This document shows, piece by piece, positions 32,091 to 42,619 of a stretch of 64,000 bases of DNA. How positions within the stretch are numbered: position 1 is the first letter of the stretch; each line of letters opens with the position of its first letter. The stretch comes from Paralithodes platypus (lineage: Eukaryota > Arthropoda > Malacostraca > Decapoda > Lithodidae), in the NCBI GenBank assembly GCA_032716605.1, contig CM064572.1, positions 36,548,813 through 36,612,812 of the forward strand, read 5' to 3'. The position numbers and the translations under genes were made by a program. The notes below the pieces were generated by a model. That model was not told the DNA's origin. It saw only the letters and a list, made by a program, of their open reading frames with translations, and searched no databases.

Positions 32091-32370
32091 AAAGATCAAA
32101 TTATGGTTTGTAGGTGAAATGATGTCGTTGGCAGTGATGAAATTGCCAAGACAATGCTATTTCATGTTAATTTTCTTGTATTCCTTTTCATATTCATTCA
32201 AGTCTTCAAGCAATGTTGTTTGTATAATATAAAGATCAAATTATGGTTTATAGGTGAAATGATGTCTTTGGAAGTGATAAAATGGCCAAAACAATAGCAT
32301 TTCATGTTAATTTTCTTGTATTCCTTCTCATATTCATTGAAGTCTTCAAACAAAATTGCTCTACTTTGTC
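32091..32370. repeat. Tandem duplication, 140-bp unit
   Basis: Two adjacent copies (32091-32230 and 32231-32370) of a 140-bp segment starting AAAGATCAAATTATGGTTT, about 93% alike by eye. A T3-type right end (CGCCGGTACAG..GTTGAA) follows at 32378-32400. Confidence 0.85.
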
Positions 32371-32400
32371 ACTCTGGTCGCCGGTACAGAAGGAGTTGAA

Positions 32401-32732
32401 ATATACAATTTACAGTAGGCCTAATAAGTGATGTCTCGGCACCCATTCCGTTTTTATCAATAATTGGTATCAGCAATATTTACACATGATTTCTTCTTTT
32501 TGAGTGAGATATACAACCATGTTCCTACACTTACCCACCCTATTCAACATCTGACATACATTAATACAGCACAGAGCGAGCCAAACATAATAACAACTGA
32601 GACATGACTTATTAGCGCCACTGTACAATACAATGCATTATATTTTTTGTATTTATCTTTCAGGTGAGTCAATCTGGCTGAGTGAAGAAGATTTTGGGTG
32701 AGTAACAAAGTGATTCAGGTGTTTATGAAATG
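32401..32732. other. Unique sequence, nothing recognised
   Basis: AT-rich DNA between MITEs without motif or repeat partner in the window. Confidence 0.5.
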
Positions 32733-32736
32733 TTAA

Positions 32737-33596
32737 CCCTTTCAAGATCCGTTTTCCGATGATTATATTCAGATTAGGATGGGTATATGGAAGTCAGAGG
32801 GTTAATTGAGAGTCTTTACCCGTATATTTCCCACAGATCCTTCTTAAACTTAAATGTATAAACAAATTACCAGAACATCCTGAATTTACCAAATTGACCA
32901 ATTCCTTGAATATGATGAGAGCACGTTAATATATGTGCAACTATTTTGCATAGGAAACAAATTCACTTACTCATATAGTGATGTGGTGGTTTTGTGTTTT
33001 TTTATTTCAAAATTTTATTTTGCTAAATCATCATTTCCACATAGTGATTTGTATAAGTATGTTTGTCTTTATATTGTGTCGTCCCTGTTTTTGTTTGTTT
33101 ATTTTGCAAGTTTTACATTATAACTATAATATTAAAAACTGTATAAAATCGGGTGGATGGGACTCGTTAGCCATGGTCGGCAACTCATCTAGGGGAGACA
33201 ACCTTATACAAATTTAGGTGGATGGGACTCGTCAGCCTTGGTTGGCAACCTGTTTAGGGGAGTAAACCTGATACAAATCCGCACTGCTTACCTAAGGGTA
33301 AGGCAGGTTAGTGGATGGATTAGCCGAACACCACTGTAGAAAAATAGTGCTATCAAGATACACAGAGGGCCTCGGAGTCGGATGGATCCTAAATTGAGTG
33401 GTCAATCCTGTAAGTCCTTCACTAAACTGGCTCGAGTTGTCCCTCACAGGGAATAGGTGCGCTTGGGGGGCATTCTGCGTATGGCCACCCTCGTAAGGGG
33501 AGTAAGGCGTCCGGCAATAGATAGATAGATAGATAGATAAACTCGTCTAATGATAGCCAGAATGAGCTCTCAAAATGCGTCACAATCATCAAAGGG
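32737..33596. mobile_element. T3-related TTAA element with nested SINE-like insertion
   Basis: TTAA at 32733-32736 and 33597-33600. Termini are CCCTTTCAAGATCCG and, inverted, CCCTTTGATGATTGTG. Without the insertion at about 33150-33538 it is roughly 470 bp. Confidence 0.65.
33150..33538 (+). mobile_element. SINE-like retroelement with tandem head and TAGA tail
   Basis: Two 66-bp tandem copies (GGTGGATGGGACTCGT at 33153 and 33219) precede a conserved body, which ends in a TAGA repeat at 33518-33538. A simple-repeat tail and internal duplication fit a SINE or a LINE 3' end. The RNA parent is not identified. Confidence 0.55.
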
Positions 33597-33761
33597 TTAA
33601 TTTAACTGCATACATAATCATATCACATGTTAGATAGGAACGCACGAACAAGTGATTAAGATTATTATAATTATAATCATTATTATAATTATTATCATTC
33701 CTATGTCATTATTTTTTCTCCAATATCGTATCGTAATGATTTAGTTGCTTCCAAAAATGAA

Positions 33762-33965
33762 CCCTTTGAGTACCAGCGACGTGTGTGCAAGTATATTTTA
33801 GCTATATTTAGACGATATTATGCAGCTTTGGAAGGATCTGTTGTAGTTAAGAAGGTTGGTTATAGTTTGAAGCCTTAGTATAGCTAGAGTTCCTTTCTAA
33901 GCTGAATAAAATCGTCTAATTGTCACCAGAACACAATAAAAAGTATATCCCCGGTACTGCATGAG
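33762..33965. mobile_element. T3 MITE, 204 bp, copy 3
   Basis: The left end CCCTTTGAGTACCAGCGACG is identical to copy 2, after TGAA (one change from TTAA). The right end is GTACTGCATGAG, then TTAA at 33966-33969. Confidence 0.8.
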
Positions 33966-33971
33966 TTAACT

Positions 33972-34184
33972 ATATTCTGTTCCAAAAAAGTAGGCCAAAA
34001 ATCTTGAGCATTATCCTATACAACTCACGAACGACTGGACCAATCGAGCTAACATGTCTACCACATGGGAAGGGTCGGCCAGGTAATAGGTGTGGAAAGT
34101 TACAGCCCATTTGCTCTAGCCCTTTTTGAGTCGCAGAGGTTAGGGTTACCAATTTCTGGCCTACATATTTGGAACAGGGTATAG
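33972..34184. mobile_element. TA-flanked MITE, CTATA..TGTTCC family, copy 1
   Basis: The end CTATATTCTGTTCCAAA is mirrored by CTATACCCTGTTCCAAA on the other strand at the right end, followed by a shared GTAGGCCA. A relative with the same interior phrases lies at 60651-60865. Confidence 0.75.
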
Positions 34185-34189
34185 CATGG

Positions 34190-34275
34190 CGAAAGGTTTT
34201 AAAATCGACAAATTAATGGGGCAAACGTCTTAAAATATCAAAAACTAGTGGGGCTAAACATGGGGGGGGGGTCCA
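34190..34275. mobile_element. T2 MITE fragment
   Basis: The phrase GCGAAAGGTTTTAAAATCG..AATTAATGGGGC..ACGTCTTAAAAT matches the right part of T2 copies. The left half is missing. Confidence 0.65.
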
Positions 34276-34285
34276 TAAATAGCAT

Positions 34286-34488
34286 CACCACACACCCTCC
34301 ACCACCACCACCATCATCATAATCATCATCACCACCACTACCACCATCACCACCACCACCAACATCAACACAACACACCCTCCACCATCACCACCACCAC
34401 CACTTCCACCATTACCACTACCACCACCACCACCACCAGTTTCACCCCCCCCCCCCCCACCACCACCACCACCACCACCATAACACAT
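34286..34488. repeat. CCA/CAT trinucleotide microsatellite
   Basis: CACCAC/CATCAT repeats with a C-run at 34445-34458. The poly-Gly/Val frame on the minus strand is an artefact. Confidence 0.95.
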
Positions 34489-34584
34489 TGATATATCCTT
34501 GGAGGCCACATTAATTACTTCTCGGGAAAATTAGCCCAGATGGAGACCACGATTCCCTGATTATCACGAGTCAGGGGCTACGTT

Positions 34585-34589
<5 letters not shown>

Positions 34590-34666
<77 letters not shown>

Positions 34667-34720
34667 ATAGTCGAGCAAACCCATACACACATTTTACATT
34701 ATATATTTTAGACCAGTACG

Positions 34721-34770
<50 letters not shown>

Positions 34771-34775
34771 AGCGG
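34590..34775. repeat. Two GA microsatellites
   Basis: GA runs at 34590-34663 and 34722-34760, the second ending in a G-run. Confidence 0.95.
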
Positions 34776-35053
34776 GGGTAGATATCTATACATATATTTA
34801 CATGCATTAACTGAACACAGAACTTACGATCAAAAAGAGGTGGTCAGGTTAGTGGTAATTAATACTGGCCTACATAAATTATGATGAATAGAGTATAATA
34901 TTACTGTTCAATACATATATATATATATATATATCCAGACCAGATGGCTGGAGTACAGTTGGAAAGAAGAGCAATTGGACAGAGGAAGAACAAGTGCAGA
35001 AGTGAGAAGTGCAGTAGAAGACTGAAAGTTCTTGGGCTCAACCAAGTTGCTTC

Positions 35054-35055
<2 letters not shown>

Positions 35056-35122
<67 letters not shown>
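35056..35122. repeat. TA microsatellite inside the Penelope element
   Basis: A pure TA tract. The equivalent tract in the plus-strand copy (40616-40690) received Gmr1-B. Confidence 0.95.
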
Positions 35123-35123
<1 letters not shown>

Positions 35124-35280
35124 AGTATAGTCAGGTAATATATTCTCTTTTAAACAGACGAGGTTAAAAGCAATAGCAGTTTCAGCATTCAGGATTTTAT
35201 TGTTACAGCTTTCAATAGTTCTAACAATTTTCCTCTGGGGTTCAGAGATGAGATACAAAAGGTTAGCAAAATTCATGGTG

Positions 35281-35320
35281 GATCCAACGCTTCACAAGTA
35301 AACATCTTGCATCTTCAGGG
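35281..35320 (-). ncRNA. Hammerhead-ribozyme-like motif (minus-strand Penelope copy)
   Basis: On the minus strand: CTGAAGA, then a short stem II (GCAAG/CTTGT around ATGTTTA), then GAAG in place of GAAA, then CGTTGGAT. CUGANGA..GAAA..GUU is the core order of the hammerheads known from Penelope-like elements, which have very short stem III. One core base differs, so this copy may be inactive. Confidence 0.55.
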
Positions 35321-35403
35321 AATGGAGAGGTAATGATTAGAATAGGGACAAAGCATCATATTTATACAAAATTCGAGGATCAAGTAGAGGGAGGTGGGCG
35401 GAG

Positions 35404-36518
35404 CTACTGGGTGTGTGGTGGCTGTTCATTGGTGGAAGGCAGTCTATTCGCGAGACGGGCACTAAATCTTATCGGTGGTTGGTTGTTGGCTGTGGGTGGC
35501 TGTGATTGGTTGGTGTTGTCAGTTGTGTGCTGAGCGTGGAAGCGTAAGGGAGGGGGGCACGGGGCGAGAGGAAGGCAGGGGGCAGCATTCCTGTAGCGCT
35601 TGCCTGAAGGAAGAATTTGAAGGTCTTGTGTTTGGTTGTTGATGCTGGGGTTGAGTGTTTGGATGTATAGAGCTTCTAAAATAGCTAGTCTTCTGGGGTC
35701 TGATTCTTTGTCGAGTATGGTGGTTTGTTTGTCTAGGTCGGCGCGAGTTAGGGCAAGATGGTGGGGGGCTTGATAGTCATCTTTTATAGTACCAGATTGA
35801 AGGTGGAGGGTTAGTCGACGGGAAAGGCGAGTCTGTGTCATTCCAACATAGGATAGGGGTCCACAGTCCCCAGAGGTGCAAATATGCTGGTATATCACAT
35901 GATCGTCTTTCGGTTGGTTGGTGGAAATGGGGCGGTTACGGAGGACAAGGTTGGAGGTCTTAGGAGATTTGTAGTAAATAATGAGCTTTATTTTATTGTC
36001 AGGGTTGGTGGGGAGGACGTTTTTGTGAATTATTTCTTTCATAATGGATTCGTCTGTTGTGTGGTCGGAAGACATGTAGTTTCTGTAGAAAAATGTAATG
36101 TCATTGGCCGGGTTGATGCTAGGGGGGTCTTGTTTGTACCATTTTTCTAGGTGGTGGATGATGGCATTGGTGACGTCAGTGTTGGAATACCCATTGTTGA
36201 CTAGGACCGGGGTGAGCCTTTCCAGTTCATTGTGTGTCATTCTAGGTGGTGCAATGGGTGAGGGCTCTCCTGACATAGGCGGCGATGGTGGACTGTAGGT
36301 ATCATTTAGGGCATTCACTCTCCCCATTAAGACATTGGCCATTGTTAGTAGGTTTGGTGTACACTGTAGTTTTGAAGCCGTGGTCGTGGAGGGAGACAAG
36401 GAGGTCGAGGAAGGGTAGATGTCCATCGGTGGTTTCTTCGTATGTGAAGTTGAGTCCGGACGCGGCCATGAAGCGCTGCTGGAGGTCCCTGAGTTCGCCC
36501 AGGTCCTTCACCCGCACG
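35404..36518 (-). pseudogene. Penelope-like RT C-terminus and GIY-YIG endonuclease
   Basis: The minus strand opens with the RT catalytic block DDIFVRVKDLGEL (36518-36480) and the C-terminal RT region (LPFLDLLVSLHDHG). A frame change near 36240 is followed by an open frame to 35404 with the linker (EKWYKQDPPS) and the GIY-YIG-type nuclease: VIYQHICTSGDCGPLSYVGMT, RRLTLHL and ILEALYIQTLNPSINN, holding the expected Tyr, Arg, Glu and Asn positions. A Pro/Ser/Asn-rich tail follows. Everything N-terminal to the catalytic motif is missing. Confidence 0.85.
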
Positions 36519-38549
36519 AAGATGACATCCTACGACTCCAGAAAGACGGCAAGATCACCACCACCCCAGCCCTACAACCCACCCTACTAGCAGAAGCCGC
36601 CAAAACCAGGGGATCCCACCAAAGCAAGCTCCTTAACAAACACCACTTCAAAGCCGCTAAACAACTAAAAGAGAACCCCAACATCATCATCCGACGAGCT
36701 GATAAGGCCTCCTGCCTTGTGATACACGGAAAAGAAGAATACCTACGGAAAATGGATGACATTCTTAGTGATAAGAACAAATTCAAAAGGATCACTCGCA
36801 ACCCTACTGACGAAATAAAATGGAAAGCCAACACCACCATCACTGCTATCAACGCCAAAGCCGATGGCGTACACCTAAGAAACTCATCGGCGAATTCACC
36901 CCAGGTTATGCTTACGGTACTATAAAAACCCACAAACCCGGGAACCCCCTCCGCCCCATCATATCACAGATCCCTACTGCTACCTACCAGACCGCCAAGG
37001 CCCTGAACAAACTCCTCACCCCTTTTGTTCCACGGCAATACAACCTCAACTCTGCTTATGACTTCCTAGAAATTCTACGAGATGCCCCCCCAGCTAACGA
37101 CCACATCATCGCCTCCCTCGACGTAGAGAGTTTGTTTACCAACGTGCCCGTTGACAAGACCATAGATTTTATCCTACGTCGAGTTCACCACTGCCCTAAC
37201 ACCACTGCCCCTGGACATCCCGGAGAAGGCCCTGAAGACGCTCTTGGAACTATGTACCAAGGAGTCCCCTTTCCTCTGCCCCCGCGGGAATATGTACCAG
37301 CAAATCGACGATGTAGCGATGGGAAGCCCCCTGGGGGTCCTGTTCGCCAATTTCTTCATGGGAACTATCGAAGAGGAACTCCTGGTTGCCCACCGGCCCA
37401 CTGTCTACTGCAGGTACATCGATGATATCTTCGTGCGGGTGAAGGACCTGGGCGAACTCAGGGACCTCCAGCAGCGCTTCATGGCCGCCTCCGGACTCAA
37501 CTTCACATACGAAGAAACCACCGATGGACATCTACCCTTCCTCGACCTCCTTGTCTCCCTCCACGACCATGGCTTCAAAACTACAGTGTACACCAAACCT
37601 ACTAACAATGGCCAATGGCTTAATGGGGAATGTGAATGCCCTAAACGATACCTACAGTCCACCATCGCCGTCTATGTCAGGAGAGCCCTCACCCATTGCA
37701 CCACCTGGAATGACACACACAACGAACTGGAAAGGCTCACCCAGGTCCTAGTCAACAATGGGTATTCCAACACTGACGTCACCAATGCCATCAACCACCA
37801 CCTAGAAAAATGGTACAAACAAGACCCCCCTAGCACCAACCCGGCCAATGACATTACATTTTTCTACAGAAACTACATGTCTTCCGACCACACAACAGAC
37901 GAATCCCATTATGAAAGAAATAATTCACAAAAACGTCCTCCCCACATACCCTGACAATAAAATAAAACTCATTATTTACTACAAATCTCCTAAGATTTAT
38001 TACCTTGTCCTCCGTAACCGCCCCATTTCCACCAACCAACCGAAAGACGATCATGTGATATACCAGCATATTTGCACCTCTGGGGACTGTGGACCCCTAT
38101 CCTATGTTGGAATGACAAAGACTCGCCTTTCTCGTCGACTAACCCTCCACCTTCAATCTGGCGCTATAAAAGATCACTATCAAGCCCCCCACCATCTTGC
38201 CCTAACTCGCGCCGACCTAGACAAACAAACCACCATACTCGACAAAGAATCAGACCCCAGAAGACTAGCTATTTTAGAAGCTCTATACATCCAAACACTC
38301 AACCCCAGCATCAACAACCAAACACAAGACCTTCAAATTCTTCCTTCAGGCAAGCGCTACAGGCATGCTGCACCCTGCCTTCCTCTCGCCCCGTGCCCCC
38401 CTCCCTTACGCTTCCACGCTCAGCACACAACTGACAACACCAACCAATCACAGCCACCCACAGCCAACAACCAACCACCGATAAGATTTAGTGCCCGTCT
38501 TGCGAATAGACTGCCTTCCACCAATGAACAGCCACCACACACCCAGTAG
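36519..38549 (+). pseudogene. Penelope-like RT and GIY-YIG endonuclease, frameshifted
   Basis: Domains in order: the N-terminal RT-associated segment (IIIRRADKASCLVIHG, 36690-36740); RT with PGYAYGTIKTHKPGNPLRPI (36900-36960), ASLDVESLFTNVPV, MGSPLG and the catalytic YIDD (37415-37430); thumb (DGHLPFLDLLVSL); linker; then GIY-YIG nuclease (YQHICTSGDC..SYVGMTKTRLSRR, 38060-38140) and the ILEALYIQTLNP block, ending at 38549. Frame changes near 36880, 37210 and 37910 break it into four readable pieces. It is longer at the 5' side than the minus-strand copy but still lacks the true N-terminus. Confidence 0.88.
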
Positions 38550-38729
38550 CTCCGCCCACCTCCCTCTACTTGATCCTCGAATTTTGTATAAATATGATGC
38601 TTTGTCCCAAAACTTCCCTTCTTTCACCCTCACCCATCTTTTCTATATTCATTTGATTTGATTGCTAGCATTGGCTCTCTTCATCGGCCAATCAGCTTGC
38701 AGCCCCACCACCTGCCTCTCCACACTACC

Positions 38730-39694
38730 ATGGCCACCAACAATATTACTTGTGGTACTGTCAAATGGTACAATTATAGGCAGGCTATGGCTTCATAACT
38801 ACGAAGAGTAACGAGGATGTCTTCTGCCACCACACCAACATTATCAACAACAACAACAGCAAGAAGAAAGCCTCACTAAGAAATGGTGAAACAGTGACTT
38901 TTACCATCAAAACAGGGAGACAGGGACGTGAAGCTACCAACATCACAGGCCCTGAAGGAGCTCCAGTCAAGGGCTCCTCTTTCTCCCCACGGAATGCTCC
39001 ACCAGAGTCAACACCACCTACAACTACAGCAGATGGGGAAGCAGTACTGAGGGCCAAGATCTTTGCCTGTATTCAGTCAGCCATGGCCATTGCTGGCCCA
39101 GACAAACACCAACTCTGCCAGCTAATTCCCTGTCTGTTGTCACACAACAATCTACCCACCATCACCATACCTCAGAAGGCCTTCTCCGCGACCCCTGCAA
39201 ACATCAAAAGGGCGTCAACAAAGAAGAAGCCCCCCAAGACACAAGATCGAGTTCCAGAACTACAGGAATCTCCAACTCTTCACTTCCATGAAGAACACCA
39301 AGAAGAGGATGAGACACAAATGGAACCCGAGGAAGCCAGAGCATCATCATCACCACCAACTTCCCCCAACACCAAGCCAAAATCGCCCAGAAAGAGATCC
39401 CCAGGACCACTCCTTCCCCTCCCGACAAACCCGGAGACACCAACAAAAATCACCAAGGAGACGGAACCGGGAGAAGACACCATCGAGCTTTCAGAACTAA
39501 CACTGAGCAGTATTGGATTCATCTGTGACGTCTTTGAACAAGATCCCGACGTTATGAGGCAAGCATATTCTTATATTAATCAAGAAGACTTGGAACGAAC
39601 TCTCACAGATGAAGGAAAAAACAAACTGGAAGCAAGACTCAAAAGATCAGGTATAGACATCCCTAAGTTAAAATCATTCTTATCATCACTTTAG
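38730..39694 (+). pseudogene. Cold-shock-domain (Y-box-like) protein retrocopy
   Basis: The start Met at 38730 opens NITCGTVKWYNYRQ. A one-base frame change near 38785 is followed by the rest of a cold-shock domain: YGFITT (RNP1 position), EDVFCHH (RNP2 position), NGETVTFTIKTGRQGREATN and ITGPEGAPVKGSS. This matches Y-box-type domains including the long loop and the TGP-G--V-GS end. The remaining 230 residues are not the usual Arg/Gly-rich Y-box tail. They contain a helical segment (AKIFACIQSAMA), a Pro/Ser/Lys-rich charged stretch, and a C-terminal acidic-helical segment ending KLKSFLSSL. The frame is open from 38790 to 39694. Origin as a host Y-box gene is likely but not proven. Confidence 0.75.
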
Positions 39695-39900
39695 TAACTT
39701 AAGTACAACAATAAAGCATGAATGAAAGTTTTAAAAAAATGACTAGACAAACAAAATAAAGTAATAAACATCCCTCAACAACAGCAAGGTGGACGGCCCA
39801 CAAACTTTTCTATTCCACTGTATTTCATCTTTCCTACTTTCTCTTCCCTCCACCCACTCTGAGGTGCCTCTCCCCCCCCCCCCCCCCCCCCTACCTTTAA

Positions 39901-40380
39901 CCCTTAAAAAGAGGCTCACCACATAAGTCGAGTTAAATAAAGCTGGACTATGTGGCGGTGCTCGACATAGGTCGAGTGGCAATTTCAGCACGTAATGTTG
40001 CTGAGAGAGAGAGACAAGTGGTGGCAGGAGAGTAGCGAGCGTATGACTGCTCCAGACCACCGCGGCGAACCTACTGACACGAATCTCACCTCCCTCCTAC
40101 CTCTCTCACTCGCTATATAAGGAATTGTATGGGGAAAGTGCCTAATTACATGCTTTTTGCACTCGCGTTGCACGGTTATTGCAAGAAAACTAGCCATCAT
40201 AAAAGGATCGTTATGGTGTCATTCGAAAGCTCTGTTTATGCCCTTTCAGGGATAGATACTTGTTTTACGTTCTGGGTCTTATTTAGGCATGAAAATGATC
40301 ACGTAAACAGCCCTATTTTGGCTAAAAACACCCCGCTGGGCGGTACATATAAATAAACCGCATAGGCCGCTCTTAAGGTG
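39901..40380 (-). mobile_element. T1 MITE, 480 bp, copy 1
   Basis: TTAA at 39897-39900 and 40381-40384. Identical in length to the copy at 56160-56639 and inverted relative to it. Ends are CCCTTAAAAAGAGGC and, inverted, CACCTTAAGAGCGGCC. Starting CCC with TTAA targets, it is piggyBac-like and non-coding. Confidence 0.88.
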
Positions 40381-40436
40381 TTAAAAAAAACAAAAAAAAA
40401 ACAAAAAAAAAAAAAAAAAATCACTACCTCTCCATT

Positions 40437-40476
40437 CCCTGAAAATGAAAGATGTTTACTTGTGAAACGTTGGATC
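40437..40476 (+). ncRNA. Hammerhead-ribozyme-like motif (plus-strand Penelope copy)
   Basis: CTGAAAA (core CUGANGA with one change), a short stem II region (AAAG/CTTG), GAAAC, then GTTGGAT. Here the GAAA is intact while the CTGANGA box has drifted, the opposite of the minus-strand copy, so the ancestral element plausibly had a complete core. Confidence 0.5.
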
Positions 40477-40611
40477 CACAATGAATTTTGCTAACCTTTT
40501 GTACCTCATCTCTGAACCCCAGAGGAAAATTGTTAGAACTTTTGAAAGCTGTAACAATAAAATCCTGAATGCTGAAACTGCTATTGCTTTTAACCTAATC
40601 TGTTTAAAAGA

Positions 40612-40615
<4 letters not shown>

Positions 40616-40654
<39 letters not shown>

Positions 40655-40690
40655 TATATAATTATATATATATATATAATATATATATAG
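40616..40690. repeat. TA microsatellite (Gmr1-B target)
   Basis: TA tract of the plus-strand Penelope copy, interrupted by Gmr1-B. It continues at 50345. Confidence 0.92.
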
Positions 40691-42396
40691 TGTGACGCCT
40701 CCCGGCGTTAGCAGAATGGTTGCGTGGGGCATTGCAGCTCGCTAGCGCTCGCCAGGATGGGGGGATAGGCTACAGTTGTCCTAGAATGATCTGCTTTATT
40801 TCATTAGTGTCGTGTTGCCACAGACAGTCTAGAAATGGTCTTTGTTTTGGTCTGTGACCGCGCCTTATATTTTATATTCGCTATAATATAAATGTTGCTT
40901 GTGTGGGAGGCGAGCGAGAGAGTGTGAGGGAGTACACCCGGCAGCGAGGTGAGCTATGACGCGGCTCGCTTGGGCGCTGACGGCGTTGGCAGCCGGGTGG
41001 TCAACTAGTCCCTTCCCGTCGCTGCCTCGTGTTTTTTACCAGCTCAGAGCTTGCCTGACACGCGTATCGCCTACATCCTTTGCAATTCTGTCCCCCATAC
41101 TCGCTACTTTGCATACTATTTCTCTCTCTCGACTTCTCCTTTCTCATTCTCTAATCTTTATTAAACTCAACATCCCTTCTGGTTTCAGCATAGACGTTCA
41201 CCGTCGACCAGTCGTATTGTACGCGAAGCTCTCAGATATTTCCATGTATTAGGTTAAGGAGGTATTATGCTTTATTGAGGTTTAGAGAGACGGACTTTTC
41301 CGTATGTGTCCTCTCTCGGGAAGGTTGTAGACCGGTATATGTCTCCCTTGCAAGGTGTTGAGTGATTCTGCTTGGTTATCTAAAGCTAGACTAGGGGTAA
41401 GGTTACTGTGTCGTTGTCTCCGATGTGTGCAGTGTTAGCTAAGCTCTGCATGACATCGACAGGTACTGTGGGAGCCTAAGTTGTCTTCGGGTTGGTTTAC
41501 TTTGCGAGCACAGCGCTGTGTTGTGAGAGGGCCATAGCCTATCCCTCACAACATAGTGCTGCCTCTTTGTGTTGACTTCTGAGGGATCGCCAGGATAGAG
41601 CTTGGTACTAGAGACCTAGATTTATCAAGAGAGCATCCCCGTCATATAACGTAATCTTCATTATACCACCCTTGGACAACCTTAGGCTACGAGCTGCATG
41701 CTCGCCCATTGTTGCCCTGCCTTGATACCCCAGCTAGACTTTATTAACTGAGCAGACACTGGATAGAGATAAGCCCCATTATTATATGTATGCAGCATTA
41801 TTATTCACTGCACTTTTGAGCCGAGGTTGTTGTTGAGTTGCACAACCCGAGTAGGCTGTTGCGTTGTGTCACAAAGCATTTCTTTAGTTGTCGAGCATTA
41901 CTACCTTTGCGCAGTCTTCATTATTCGCCTGCCTATTATTACTATATGTCCTAGCATTTATTGTGACACGTATTCTGCATTATAATTGTTCAAGATTCTT
42001 TACGAACATCTTCTCAGCATCAGACTTATTTCAGAAGTTTCCAGTTGATGTTGCAGGACTAGCATTGCACTTTCTTTAATACAGGAGTGCCAGTTATTTG
42101 AGTATCTACCGTAACGTTAATTAATCACGTTAACTATCTTTTCTTTGTGCAACACAATCGAGTAATCTTTTACTGTTTGAGAATAGGCTGTTTCATTGAG
42201 CGTCAGCCTAGTGTGTGTGCACCAGTTACCGAGTCATAGGATACCTCGTTGTGCAGGCACGACTCAGGGCGGTAATGGTGTTTTGTTTTCCAGTGTTTAA
42301 GGCCGGGGTTGGATCTAGTGTTACCGTTGTTGCTTTTTGCCATTATCTAGTCCAATGTTGAAGAGCCCTGTGTCTTTGGGAACCTGGATCGTAACA
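40691..42396 (+). repeat. Gmr1-B 5' LTR
   Basis: Direct counterpart of 48665-50344. It has a TATAATATAA-type AT-rich block near 40880, where a promoter might lie (inference). Small open frames inside (40956-41252, 41888-42079) repeat in the 3' LTR and are not genes. Confidence 0.93.
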
Positions 42397-42619
42397 AATG
42401 GCGACCTAGCTCAGGATCTTGTGAACTAAGAGATAATTGCAGGATTGTTGTGGTCATTTGTTTTATTGAGGAATATAGTGGGCAAGTTATTTTTTTTTTG
42501 GCAAAGTAGTATAGCACTTGAGAGTCTTCAGACATTTTTGGCAAGTGAATAGTGCTACATAGGAGCTTGGGTACTTCTTCTTTTTTTTTTTATAAACGTG
42601 AGAATTTTTGGTGGACACA
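42397..42619 (+). other. Gmr1-B leader with candidate primer-binding site
   Basis: TGGCGACCTAGCTCAGGATC starts two bases after the LTR, the normal place for a tRNA primer site. No coding sequence until the gag ATG at 42620. Confidence 0.65.

Larger units (their letters stand above)
34915..36518 (-). mobile_element. Penelope-like element, minus-strand copy (5'-truncated)
   Basis: On the minus strand this starts at the catalytic RT motif, at the junction with the plus-strand copy (36518). It passes RT thumb, GIY-YIG endonuclease and a 3' flank with a hammerhead-like motif, then reaches a TA microsatellite (35056-35122) that lies at the same place in the plus-strand copy. Sequence to at least 34985 is shared with 50375-50405. 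Head-to-head inverted partial copies are typical of Penelope insertions. Confidence 0.85.
38609..40420 (+). mobile_element. Retrocopied polyadenylated transcript inside the Penelope element
   Basis: The Penelope sequence is interrupted between TTTGTCCC and ATCACTACC, and the insert ends in an A-rich tail (40385-40420). It starts with a pyrimidine-rich stretch (CTTCCCTTCTTTCACCC) like a 5' TOP leader. A cold-shock-domain reading frame follows, then AATAAA at 39711, and a T1 MITE sits just before the tail. Intronless with a tail at the 3' end, so it is an mRNA retrocopy or a non-autonomous retroelement. Confidence 0.75.
36519..40690 (+). mobile_element. Penelope-like element, plus-strand copy (interrupted)
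   Basis: The copy runs from a junction at about 36519, through RT and GIY-YIG to 38608, then is interrupted by a retrocopied mRNA (38609-40420). It resumes at 40421 (CACTACCTCTCCATTCCCTG, as in the other copy) to the TA tract, where Gmr1-B is inserted at 40690. The last piece lies at 50345-50420. Alignment with the minus-strand copy makes each boundary visible. Confidence 0.88.
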
